From NCBI GenBank assembly GCA_000277445.1, contig AJWJ01000164.1, positions 1-43,153 on the forward strand: 43,153 bases of DNA. Reading direction: 5' to 3'. The stretch is from Polysphondylium violaceum. Its lineage: Eukaryota > Evosea > Eumycetozoa > Dictyosteliales > Dictyosteliaceae. The notes beneath the pieces are model-generated. The model was not told the origin of the DNA and made no database searches. It worked only from the letters and a program-made list of their open reading frames with translations. Below are positions 32,408 to 43,123 of the stretch, in pieces. Position 1 is the stretch's first letter; every line of letters starts with the position of its first letter. The position numbers and the translations under genes were made by a program.

Positions 32408-34312
32408 TTACCCAGAGGAGGTACTCGTAGCTGAGGGAGGGAATAATTGAACATTATAAACATCTAAAAGATCATATAAAACAAATAATGCAAAGATGAA
32501 TCTGGTTCCATAGTGAGAGATGGTTTCGTTACGACCTCTATTTGAAATATCAATCTTTAACCAACGTCTAGAGGCAAATCTTACTGCCAAATCATAGGAA
32601 AATTCAAATCCCAATAGATAGAGATATCTATAGAGTAATTGATAAAAGGTATTATCTTCAATTTGGGCAATGTATTTGAAGTATTCTCTTTTCCATTTCA
32701 ATGCTCTAATAATTGAAAGAAAAGCTACCATTGTAATAATTGAAATGTATTCGGCCATCTTATCATAATAGTATTCAATGGAAAGATTCATTACATGTCT
32801 ATCATAGGATGGATTTTCTTCTGCTAATAAAATACGAACAAATGCAAATATTCTTGAAGTTGTTCTCTTTTTATCAACATATGGAAGTAAAACTTGATGT
32901 CTAAAATACCAAAATCTCTTTGTCATATGTAATGGATAATAAACTACATCTATAAAAAATATAACAAAACTAACCAATACAACAATCGACCAATCTAGAT
33001 GAAATTATTATTAATATATATAAATTTTAAAATATTAATTAATATATCGATATTTACCATTTGTATTTAAAAACAAACTTCTATAATAAAGGAAAAACAT
33101 TAAAGGAAATTGGAATAAAGTAAAGTATTTCAATTCTTTTGGTTTTAAAAGACGATTTAAAGCATTTGAAATACCCATTAAAACGACTCTTGAAGCTTGG
33201 AAAATACAAATAGAAATTAAAGCCCAAATCTTTGTAGAGAATAATTCGTTTTCTCTAATCAAAGTAGTGAATGAATGTAACCAAAACCATGTACCAATGA
33301 CAAAGAGTTGATAAAATACTACGGAAAAATAATTTCTATAAGATATTTCATACTTTGGCATTAAATCGATTGGATTTTCAATTACCATGGTTTGAGTTCT
33401 CACTTTGTAATCTGGTTTCTTTTTACCTTCACTTTGAGTGAAATTTTGTTTAAAATCTGAATTTTTAAGATATTCGTTACCATTGCCATTATTATTATTA
33501 TTATTACCATCATAAGCAACAATGCTAATATTGTTTACATTACTTTGATTATCCAAATGAACTATTGGTTGATTTGATGAAAATGTAGACATTTGTAAAC
33601 CATCGCCTGCTTCATTATGGGTGATATCATCAGCAATTTCTATTGAACTAGTTAAATCTCTTTTTGGACCATCTATATTAATACTAGATTGTGATGAAGT
33701 AAGATCATTTGAATTATTGTTGGGATCCACTGAACTAGTTAGCGATGAATTCTTTCCTTTTTTGGGTAAAGTAGCTGCACCAAAAGTAAATTGACGAATA
33801 GTGTCGGCATCATCCATATCAATGACCCTATAGTAACAAAATATTCTCGATATTCTTTTAGTCCATGGTCTTGATCTTTGTTTTCTTCTACGTCTTCCAT
33901 CGGCATCGAGAATGGGTTCATCTCGGAAAACTAAAATCTTTTTCATTTTATAAACAATAATGTGAATCAAATAACAGATTGCGCAAAATACAAACACTAT
34001 AGCATCGATAAATGAATACGCCAAACGGTTGGATTCCTTGTCTAGATCAATTACAATGTGAAGCCACCCTATTGATAAACCTATAAATAAAGCAAAGAAT
34101 ACCAAAATTTGAATTTTTGATACACCTGGAAGATTTAAATCATAAAATGAAATCCATGTAAAGAAAACAAAAACAAAATATGCCATACTAGTGCCTGAGA
34201 ACGCTACATATGTGTGAGTGGGTAAAAGTAGCCATGCGCAACACAATATCACTGGAATCACCAAAAAGTTGAAATAAACTATAAAACTTCTAAGTGAAAA
34301 TAATTTGACCAT
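32408..34312 (-). CDS. Multi-pass membrane protein of unknown function
   Basis: Two exons, 34312-33058 and 32994-32408, give 613 residues. About ten hydrophobic spans are visible: four in the first 130 residues, then a roughly 190-residue hydrophilic loop with Arg-rich (GRRRRKQRSRPW), Ser-rich and Asn-rich parts, then six more (for example YFSVVFYQLFVIGTWFWLHS, IWALISICIFQASRVVLMGI). The second exon contains conserved-looking loop segments (FWYFRHQVLLPYVDKKRTTSRIF, quoted here as a landmark only in part of the loop). No transporter or channel signature recognised. Exon 2 ends in a Ser/Thr-rich tail. The large central loop suggests cytosolic regulation, but that is inference. Confidence 0.75.
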
Positions 34313-35523
34313 TTTGATAATTGAATATATTTAAACAATAAAGATAAATAAAAATTGAATAATAATTCAATTTCAAAATTGAATAAATTATTTTCTTTTT
34401 GTTCGTTGCAAAATGATTGTTACTGATCGATTCAATCAATGTAATATTATTATTATTTATATCTACTATTTATATGTATACTGATTTCTTAATAATGAGG
34501 GTTGATTCTAAAAAAGTTGAAAAATTGAAAGTGTCGGTCTGAAAGAACAATGAGGCAAAAAAAATAAAATTTTAAAAAAAAAATCACTATGAATCTAGAT
34601 TATTTTTGCGACTCTTTAAAATAAGCCCCCTATGAAAAATTGGAAATTTGTGTGTATATGAATGTGTAAAGTCCTCTGCCCTGTCGTGCGCACTTTGAAT
34701 GCTATGTTGTTTGTTGTCTCTGTGCCTCTTATGTTTTTTTTTTTTCAATATGAAAATTGAAAATCAATCAGAATGACAAACCCAAACTTTGGTACCAGCA
34801 AAGCTGAAGACTCTTTCAATGAGGAAAAATAAAAAATAATTTGGAAAAAAATAGTAAAAAATAGTTCTTTTGAAAAATAATGTGTTTTTGTGTTTTTAGT
34901 TTTTTTAGCAGTTAAATATGATCACATCTTTTGTAGCAGTCGTCTATTAGCAACTTTGCACCTTGGTTCAGAAAATAACGTTTTTTAAAAATATTTTCAA
35001 ATATTAACGAAAAATAAATTTTAATTTTTTTGAATTATTTTTTTAAAAAAATTTTTCACGCGAACGAAAAAAGGTCCTATATAATTATACTGCCCTAGTT
35101 CCTTTGTTCTTTGAGTCTCTTTTCCACACCCTCACATACCACGTTCACAAAAGAAATTATATACCTTTTCTTTTGATTTTTTATTAATTTCACTCTCTTA
35201 TAAAATTACTACATTATATATAATATTTTTAAATGTAAGATCGCATTGAATAAATTTCATCAACAAAGAAAAAAAAAAAACGCAACAAATATACTAATAA
35301 TATTTCTCTATAAATATCACACAACTATATTTTATATCTTTATTTTTTCTCAAAATTTATTTTTTATTTTTTCAAAAAAAAAAAACGATCGAAAATTATA
35401 GATATATATAGATTATAATAATATAAATTTATATAACATTACAAATCCAAATAATAATAGAATATAAATCAATTTAATTAAATTCAACAACACAGATCAA
35501 ATAATAATAATAATAATAATATA
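34313..35523. promoter_or_regulatory. Divergent intergenic region
   Basis: About 1.2 kb between divergent genes. It is A/T-rich except for two less biased islands (34640-34720 and 34770-34830). The second holds a 19-codon ATG frame (34773-34832) and a small stem CTTTG...CAAAG. An AAT-repeat directly precedes the helicase start codon (35500-35520). Confidence 0.4.
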
Positions 35524-37206
35524 ATGCCTTCAACAAATACTAGCAATAAAAGAAAGTTTGACGATGAAGTTGAACCATCAAGTAAGAAAATAAAAGTAGT
35601 TAATAAAGAACAAGATAGTGATAACAGTGATCAAGAAAATAGTACTTCAAATGATAAAGATATTATTTTATCACCAGCAGATTGGAGAAAGAAAAACAAT
35701 GTTTCAATCGAAGGCACTTTCCAACCAGATCCATTCCAAAAATTCACAGACTATGAATTTCCAAAGATCTTCCAACACATTTTTGCCAGTTTTACCTCAC
35801 CAACCGTTATTCAAGGTCAAAGTTGGCCAATTATTTTGGGAGGTCACGATTTAGTTGGTTTAGCAGCCACTGGTTCGGGCAAGACTTTATCTTTTCTCTT
35901 ACCAGCCCTCCTCAAAATCATTTCCGTTCCAAAGAGAGGTTATGGTGCCACTCCATTAGCCCTCGTCATGGCACCAACCAGAGAACTTGCTCAACAAATT
36001 GAAGAAGTTTGCAAAACATCTGTCAGAGGTACCAGCATTCGTAATCTCTGTGCCTATGGTGGTTTAGGTAAACTCGATCAATCCAGAATTCTCAGAAATG
36101 GTGTAGATATTATCATTGGTACCCCAGGTCGTCTCAACGATTTACTCCGTTCACATCATTTGGCCACCGTCCAATATTTAGTTTTAGATGAAGCCGATCG
36201 TATGTTGGATATGGGTTTCCTTCCACAAATTGAAGCTCTCATTGACCAAATCCCATCAGAAAGACAAACTCTTATGTTTTCAGCCACTTGGCCAAAGGAA
36301 GTCAAACAACTTTCTACCAAATTCCTCAAGAATCCAATTAAAATTACCGTTGGTAACACCGAATTGACTGGAAACATCAATGTCACTCAACACGTTATCA
36401 ATGTCAATGATTTGACCGAAAGTCAAAAGGATGAAATGATCTATGAACACATGAACAAAACCCTCTCTGAATCTGCTGACAGTCTCGTCATTGTCTTTTG
36501 CAATGAGAAATACAGATGTGACGATCTTCAACACTTTTTAAAGATTGCCAAAGGTCAAAACTCTATCGTCTTGCACTCTGGTAAAGAACAAAGAGAACGT
36601 GAACAAGGTCTCCGTCTTTTCAGAACTCACAAAATCCCCATTTTAATTGCCACTGATGTCGCCGCCCGTGGTTTAGATATCCCAAATGTCAAGGCTGTTT
36701 TCAACTATGGTTTCCCAAATAACATTGAAGATTACGTACACAGAATCGGTCGTACTGGTCGTGCCGGCAAAACTGGTGATGCTTACTCGTACGTCTCCAA
36801 CGCCACTACCAATCTCGGTGATCTCGTTAAAATTTTACAAAGAACCAAACAAGAGATTCCAGAATTTTTAGAAAAATACTCTCGTAACTCTAGACAAGGT
36901 CGTTCACGTTATGGTGGCGGCGGTAGAGGTTTTGGCGGTGGTAGAGGCGGTAGAGGTGGTGGTAGAGGTTTCGGTGGTGGCAACAGAGGTGGAAATGGTG
37001 GTGGTTTTAACAATAACAATGGTGGTGGTTTTAATAATAACAATGGTGGTGGTGATTATAATAATGGTGGTAATGGTGGTTATAGCCACGGTTCCAACAA
37101 CAATAGAAGTGGTGGTTATGGTGGTAATAGAGGTGGAAATGGTGGTGGTTATGGTGGTGGTAGAGGTGGAAATAACAACTCTTTTAAAGGAAATAATAGT
37201 TGGTAA
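35524..37206 (+). CDS. DEAD-box RNA helicase with RGG/GN-rich tail (DDX5/Dbp2-like)
   Basis: Single exon, 560 residues. ATP-dependent RNA unwinding or clamping, probably nuclear. Acidic/Lys-rich N-terminus (SSKKIKVV may act as a nuclear signal), then helicase motifs in order: Q motif region PTVIQGQSWP, I AATGSGKT (about residues 114-121), Ia PTRELAQQ, Ib TPGRL, II DEAD (222-225), III SAT (253-255), IV IVFCN, V ATDVAARGLD, VI HRIGRTGRAG (406 on). From about residue 460 a Gly/Arg/Asn-rich tail with RGG repeats and FNNNNGGG repeats, likely to drive RNA binding and condensation. The layout fits DDX5/DDX17/Dbp2; Dbp3 is the main alternative. No introns, high-expression codon bias. Confidence 0.93.
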   Translation: MPSTNTSNKRKFDDEVEPSSKKIKVVNKEQDSDNSDQENSTSNDKDIILSPADWRKKNNVSIEGTFQPDPFQKFTDYEFPKIFQHIFASFTSPTVIQGQSWPIILGGHDLVGLAATGSGKTLSFLLPALLKIISVPKRGYGATPLALVMAPTRELAQQIEEVCKTSVRGTSIRNLCAYGGLGKLDQSRILRNGVDIIIGTPGRLNDLLRSHHLATVQYLVLDEADRMLDMGFLPQIEALIDQIPSERQTLMFSATWPKEVKQLSTKFLKNPIKITVGNTELTGNINVTQHVINVNDLTESQKDEMIYEHMNKTLSESADSLVIVFCNEKYRCDDLQHFLKIAKGQNSIVLHSGKEQREREQGLRLFRTHKIPILIATDVAARGLDIPNVKAVFNYGFPNNIEDYVHRIGRTGRAGKTGDAYSYVSNATTNLGDLVKILQRTKQEIPEFLEKYSRNSRQGRSRYGGGGRGFGGGRGGRGGGRGFGGGNRGGNGGGFNNNNGGGFNNNNGGGDYNNGGNGGYSHGSNNNRSGGYGGNRGGNGGGYGGGRGGNNNSFKGNNSW

Positions 37207-37360
37207 ACCATTATATTAAATCTTTATATATAATTATTATACATCAATAAAAAAAAAATTATTAAAAAAATATAATTGCATAGCTATTTATTTATTGAAC
37301 TTATGAATGTTTTAGTATTATCATGAAAAATAATTGTGGGTAATTGATTTGAAAAAATGT

Positions 37361-39690
37361 TTAGTTACTTTTTTTTTTTAATTTTAGACTTGATGATTTT
37401 GTGAGTAGATTAATTTTTTGAATAGATCTAATAAACTTTGAGGTAAAAAAGATACAGGAATCGATTGAAATGAATTTGTTAACATCATTTTCATTTTTTT
37501 TTTCAATTTCGGCCTTTCTTTTTTTTTCGGTATTGAGTATTATTCCGCCAATATCTACCACTAAATCATGTCCTTTAGTTTCTTGAAAGGCTCTATTTAT
37601 AACTAAGCTATAACCATTGATTAGGATGATTTCAGTATTGTTTTTTTCATTATTTATATTTTCTGTAAATATTTTTGATTTTCCTGATTTTACCAAAAAA
37701 TTAAATACCAAATCGGATTTTAGTTGTAATTCTTCTTTGGTAGCTGCTAGATTATTATCTCGAGTTTTGAAAATGTCTGCGGTTTCGGGGCACTCTAAAC
37801 CTGGGTTATATCTGATCATATAGAACAGATTTAGTGGCATACACAAGTAGTTTTCAAAACTATACACTTCTAAGGCACACACCTGTCCATCTGATGTGTT
37901 TCTGTTATCTTTGTCTATAATTCCAAACAGAGGTCCCAATGGTATTTGAGTTTTAGATCTATAAATTCTTTTTATTGCTATACCATGTTCATCACATACT
38001 CCATTGTATTCAAAAGCTCCTTTTACTTTAGCTTTGACTTGATTTGATCCACCAAAGTTATCCCTTTTACTTGAGATAGAATTTACAACTTTCTCCATTG
38101 ACTTCAAGATTTCAGCTAGTTTTGAAATGTCTGTGGTTTCAACTTTTAAATTTTTGATATCTTTTTTCAATTCTTTGAGATCATCTACATCTTTGGATAT
38201 GTCTACGCTATTCCCTACCTTCATAAAGTTTAAATCCGTGTTATTGGAAAAAGTTTGTGGGCAACCACTTTTTAATTTCTTATAGGCAATGTTGTAAAAC
38301 ATTTCATCATCTTCGTTTTCTGTAAACACAAGATTGGTGTTTTCTAGTGCAGTAACTTTAGTCTCTCCTGAGAGAATTGTGTTTGCAGTTCTATCATTAA
38401 GGGCTTCTGTAACAACATGTGATATTCCATTTATAACTGATTCTCCATTAGGTAGGAGAGTAGGTTTCATTTCAATAGTAAAGATAGGAGTTTTGGATAA
38501 TAAAACAGAATCAATTCTGTGAGTTGTCATAAAAACTTGCACATTTCGCTTTTTAACAAACTCTTCCTTAATAATTTGAATAAATCTCATTAAATTTTCT
38601 GGGTCTAAATGGCCATCAGGTTCATCAAGAAGCATGATGTCTAGATTCTGTAACTGAGCTGGGTTTTTACCATTAGTGCTGAACCCCATATAGTATAACA
38701 CATGAACCAACAGTTTTAAAATTACTTCTTCTCCAGAAGATAGGTCATTTACACTAATTTCCTTTTCTTTTTCGTTTTTTAAAACGAAGTTTCTATTGTT
38801 TTCCTTATATTCAAGAAGAAAAGGAAACTTTTGGTTTTTTAAAATTGTATTTACTTCCTTCCAAGGTGGTACCACATTAAGTTCTTTTTCAATAAATGAA
38901 TCCATGACCTGGTTCCTAAATTCTTCTTTTCCCAGATCTTTAAAAAAATACTCAAATTTGAGGTTTGTACAATTCTCTTCTGTTTTTTTGTAAAACTCCC
39001 AAAGAGTGTATATATTCTTTATGTCCTTATATTCACTCTTGATGTGCATTTTACGATGGATGTAGTCTTCACAGACTGTTTTTAATATGGCGAGAGGGTC
39101 TTGATGGGAAAAAGCTCGATAACCATAAACAAAATTTCTAATTTTACTCTTCCAACTCTCTAATGAATCAGTATCATTTGAATCGGGGGGCATGGGTAGT
39201 TCATTAATTTTTATTTTTTCAATTATTTCTTGGGAAATAAGATCCTTTTTTTTTTTTTAAACCTTGGTTGCAGAAAATAATTGATAATGTTATCAAACAT
39301 ATATTCAACATTATTGTAAGATGAATCACTATCTGTAGATTCAGTAAAACCACTTGAAATTGTATTCCCCTGTTGGCGAACTATAATGATATCTTTTTTA
39401 GGAGATCGAGGGCTATTATTAAAAGTCTTAATGTTGTCAAAAATATGGTTCAGAAGTTGAGTTTTCCCAGATCCATTTTTACCCGTGATTATTGAAAAAA
39501 GTGGTATATCATCCCATTCCGTGAAATTTAAATGTTTCATAGGTTTTGAACCAAAATCTATTTTTTTAATATGTGTCTTTTTATTCTTTGACTCTATTAA
39601 TTCAAACCCCGGTACATTTTGTGCAGCTATAAGTTTAAAGAGTTAATAATAATCTAAATATATCTTTTTATAAAAATACATACGAGTCAT
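37361..39690 (-). CDS. ABC-type ATPase fused to DUF4435/TOPRIM-like domain (PARIS/OLD-like)
   Basis: A putative immune-type ATPase-nuclease. A 7-nt first exon (39690-39684) and a 57-bp intron lead into the ATPase part; the rest is one block down to 37361, about 740 residues in all. The ATPase part has Walker A (GKNGSGKT, near 39470), an ABC signature (DLSSGEE, near 38740), Walker B (IMLLDEPDGHLDP, near 38620) and a switch His (TTHR, near 38520), as in AAA_15/AAA_21 and OLD-type ATPases. The C-terminal part has the DUF4435/TOPRIM pattern: an acidic Glu/Asp motif (TENEDDEMFY, near 38320), IIDKDN (near 37915) and YSFENYL (near 37855), with a coiled-coil insertion between the first two. Bacterial AriA and AriB of PARIS have these same two domains, usually as separate proteins. 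The two large open parts are not in one frame as given (about one break), so it may be sequence error, recoding or decay. Function is inferred only from domain pairing. Confidence 0.75.
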
Positions 39691-40069
39691 GATAAAATAG
39701 CTTTGTTTTGCAACTGGTTGAGTATATCACTAATTTTTAATGTTATCTTTTGAGATTAGGTCAATTTTTTTAAAAGCTCAATTTTTTAACAAACTAAAAA
39801 AAAAAAAAAATAGATGTAAAAAAAAATTAACTTTTTAATCGAGATTTGAGATCGATTATAACCTTCAATTTTTTTTATAATATCCACCTTCTATTTTTTT
39901 CCTTCTTCAAGTCATTGTTGATGGGATTTCTTTGAATTTCATTCATTATAAGTTGATTTTTTTTACCCCGCCTTTTTTCAAAATTTGAAAATTTCTCAAA
40001 AGTCTGCCAAATAAATTCATTCACAACTATTTAATTTAAATAATTATTATACCAATAATAAAAGAAAGA
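39691..40069. promoter_or_regulatory. Divergent promoter region
   Basis: 379 bp between the ATPase gene and the dCTP deaminase-like gene, which point away from each other. A and T homopolymers and A/T-rich sequence; no coding signal. A shared promoter is possible. Confidence 0.4.
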
Positions 40070-40849
40070 ATGGAGGAAAAAAGTTTACTTAGCGATAAAG
40101 CTATCCTAAGACACATTGAAAAGAAAACTATTGTCATATCACCCTTTTTCAGACAAAATCTATCCACGAGTAGCTATGATGTCACTCTGGGTCCCTATTA
40201 CTACAGAGAGGTAGAGCCTGAACCCTGCCATTCACTCTACAATCCATACAGCGAATCAATGGTAAAGAAAATATGGGGTGAATACCACCAAGCCGAGCTC
40301 GTCAAAGATTGGTCAAATAGAACCGGTATGAAATTGGAAAACATAAGAGATGATGACTACATTATTTTTATTCGTCCCGGTGAAACTATTTTAGTAAGTT
40401 GATCGTGTGTATCTTCAATAAGAATGCAATACTAATCATTTGTTATGTAGGGTCACACAAATGAGTTTATTGGTGGTCAAGAAACAGTGACGACAATGAT
40501 GAAGGCACGTTCATCTTTGGGTAGAAACTTTATAGAGGTGTGTAAGTGTGCAGGATGGGGAGATGTGGGCTATGTTAATCGATGGACTATGGAGATTACC
40601 AACAACTCTAAACACTATTCCATTCCATTGGTGGTGGGACGTAGAATTGCACAAATTATATTCTTTGACACAGAGGGTATTGAAGGACCCTCCTACGAGA
40701 GCAGCGGCAAATACCAGTCATCCAACGACATTGAGTCATTGAAAAAGGAGTGGTCACCCCAATGCATGCTTCCTAAAATGTACAAAGACAAAGAGATCAC
40801 CTGTAAAGTCCCCGCATTCAGTTTTGATAATTACAACTTCAACAAATAA
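40070..40849 (+). CDS. dCTP deaminase / dUTPase-like protein
   Basis: Two exons, 40070-40393 and 40451-40849, give 240 residues. Family: trimeric dUTPase fold, dCTP deaminase branch, which makes dUMP/dUTP from dCTP. Evidence: the N-terminal LSTSSYDVTLGPYYY resembles the Dcd start of the nucleotide-binding barrel; IRPGETIL precedes the catalytic half; RSSLGRNFIEV and CAGWGDVGYVNRWTMEITNNS match the RSSxxR and AGWIDPGFxGxxTLEL blocks of bacterial Dcd, with the Glu of MEITN at the catalytic position. The canonical dUTPase Tyr and C-terminal P-loop motif are not visible; instead there is a GPSYESSGKYQSS stretch near the end, which is a plausible nucleotide lid. Such enzymes are mainly bacterial, archaeal and viral, so transfer is possible, but the intron shows it is settled in the host genome. 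Confidence 0.85.
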
Positions 40850-40916
40850 ACAAATAAACACGTAGTCATGTATAATATAGTAATATAATATAATAACACA
40901 ATGATGAATACATTTA

Positions 40917-42425
40917 TTACTTTGGTTTTTGATTTAATAGTTTATCAAATTTCTTTTGATCGAGGATAATGGTAGAGATTTCTTCAAAGAGACGTTCTTC
41001 AGAGATTTTTCGTTGTGGTAGCATTGTAAAGATAGTTATACATTCGTCATAAGTGGCAGACATGAGATCAGGCATAAAGTAAGAGAGTATGGATAATGCC
41101 GTTCTATAGATAAATATCTCGCCCTCGATAAAGACCAGATCCCATACACGGGTGGCTATATCTAATGGCAATGCTTTTGAAAATAGAGTTGTTATCCAAT
41201 CGACCAAATAATTCTTTGCCGATATACCAATCTCTTGAAAATGTTTATATAAAGGTGGTACCAATGCCTCCACTGTAGCATCCATTGCACTAAGATATTT
41301 TGGTATCTATGGTTGATTGATTGGTTAGTATATCTATTGATCGATCATTAAATAGATATCTAGATATCTAGATATAAAGATATACATACACCTGATAAAT
41401 CCTGTCTAAAAAATGATAGATAACAAACACTGTTTATATGATTTGATAGACATTGGAATGCTTGAAACTTGTCCATGTTTAATAGAAACATGGCTGCCAA
41501 GAATGTCATGCCTGGCACATATCCTATGTCGGGTCTGTAGCAGATATATGCGCCCAAGACATCGATTAGGTCTGTGTGGAGGGGACCTTCTCGTTGAAAG
41601 ATGAGCAATGATGGAAAAGTGTCTTGGATATCCTGTAAAATCAAGCCCATGCTGGTTGTCTCGAGGGCGAGCACATCGTCGCTGTCAAACTCTGCTGAAT
41701 CCTTTAACCCATTGGTTGCCTTGATGCCGTTGTTGGCCTGACGAATATCGACACGCTGCTGATAGTCTTGGGGCGATGAAATGGGCGAGTGTTTGTTGGT
41801 TTTGTTGTAGGCCAGTTTGGCGTTATTGGCATGACCCAAAAATATATTAAACAGCTCCTCTGTGATTCTCAGATCATTGCCCACACACAATCTCCAAACC
41901 TTTCCCCTGATTGCCGGATGGAGTCCTCTCCAAGCAATCTCTTTTGTTCTCTTTAACTCTTTTTTCTTTTCCCAATTTGGTATGATCTCGTCTTCCCATA
42001 TCTTTCTAGCCTCAATCAAACTCTTTTCTTTCTCCTTTCTAATTAAATCCAACTTTTCCTTTTCTTTTGCTTCTCTTTCTACTATATTATTGTGATGTTG
42101 TTGTTTAGTATATGGGTCTACGATAGTTTGTTTAATGAATTACATTCAACCTACATGTTTTCTTTGCCTTCTTTTGTATTTCTTCATATTCTTTTTGATG
42201 TTTGAGGATTTCATCCTGTGTCTTTGGAGGCAGGGTTTTGGGTCTGTCGAGGAGGGATGATGGATTGAGGATCAAGTTTTCAACCTTTCCCGTCTGAACT
42301 AGTTCTTTGTATACCGTTGGTAAGTTTTCTTCATTTGCTGTATTACTAGTGCCTGATGTATTTGTATTTGTATTTATTGTTGTTGCTGTTGGACTTGTTG
42401 TTGTACTATTGGAATCTGATGACAT
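40917..42425 (-). CDS. TBC1D12/14-like TBC domain protein lacking both catalytic fingers
   Basis: Three exons, 42425-42155, 42081-41390 and 41306-40917, give 450 residues. The first intron is taken as 73 bp; a 37-bp alternative is also in frame. The first ATG is at 42425. After a Ser/Thr/Asn-rich start and a Lys/Glu-rich helix, the TBC domain (about residues 138-410) closely follows animal TBC1D12/TBC1D14: RGLHPAIRGKVWRLCVGN, DTFPSLLIFQREGPLH, LGAYICYRPDIGYVPGM, NYLVDWITTLFSKALPLDIATRVWD. Rab GAP activity needs an Arg finger (IxxDxxR) and a Gln finger (YxQ); here these read Ile-Leu-Gln-Asp-Ile-Gln-Asp (about residue 244) and Tyr-Val-Pro (about residue 280). It is therefore probably a non-catalytic Rab-binding or autophagy/recycling adaptor, as some TBC proteins are. 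Confidence 0.88.
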
Positions 42426-43089
42426 TACTCTGCGCCTACTCTTTGATATATTACACTCTAACACTATACAATCACACTAATAAATAATATATATATCTAA
42501 CTATGTACACAATAACTCGTCGACACTCTGTTGTTGCAATCAAATAAAACGAATAAAATTAATTACAAAAAAAAATTTAATAAAAAAAAAAAAAAAAGTA
42601 GAATGAATTTATGATAATCGAAATCTTGATTATTTAGAAAGAAATCAAGAGAAAATAAAAAATAAATACTAGTGTCAGTTTGGTGTTGTGCTGGTGGCAT
42701 GGATACCACTTTCTATCTATATCATTTTTCAGCAGTCATATGATGACAGTGATGTAAAAGTTATAAACAAAGACAAGCTCACATATCTAACCCTCGCCAC
42801 CCACCCTTTTTCATTTTTTTATTTTATTTTTTTAGTAAAATTTTACATCGTTTCCTACTCTTGTCCCTGGGGGTTATAGGGGTGATTGATGCATTGAAAA
42901 TTAAATTCTAGAAATAATAAATAAAATGAGTAGAGGAAAACTTTACTCAAGGGCAACTAATTTCCATTCACTCTAATTTTTTTTTTTTTTCTTTTTTTTT
43001 CTTTTTTTTTTTCGACATATCTATTTATGTGATTTGATTTGTAATTGGTGAAGGGCCGCACCGCACTATGTTTTGAAAATTTTTTAAAC

Positions 43090-43123
<34 letters not shown>

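Noticed and set aside
42082-42154. A 37-bp intron in the TBC gene
   Set aside because: A 73-bp intron from the same donor, with TACTAAAC before an AATATAG acceptor, keeps the frame and fits the size of other introns here.
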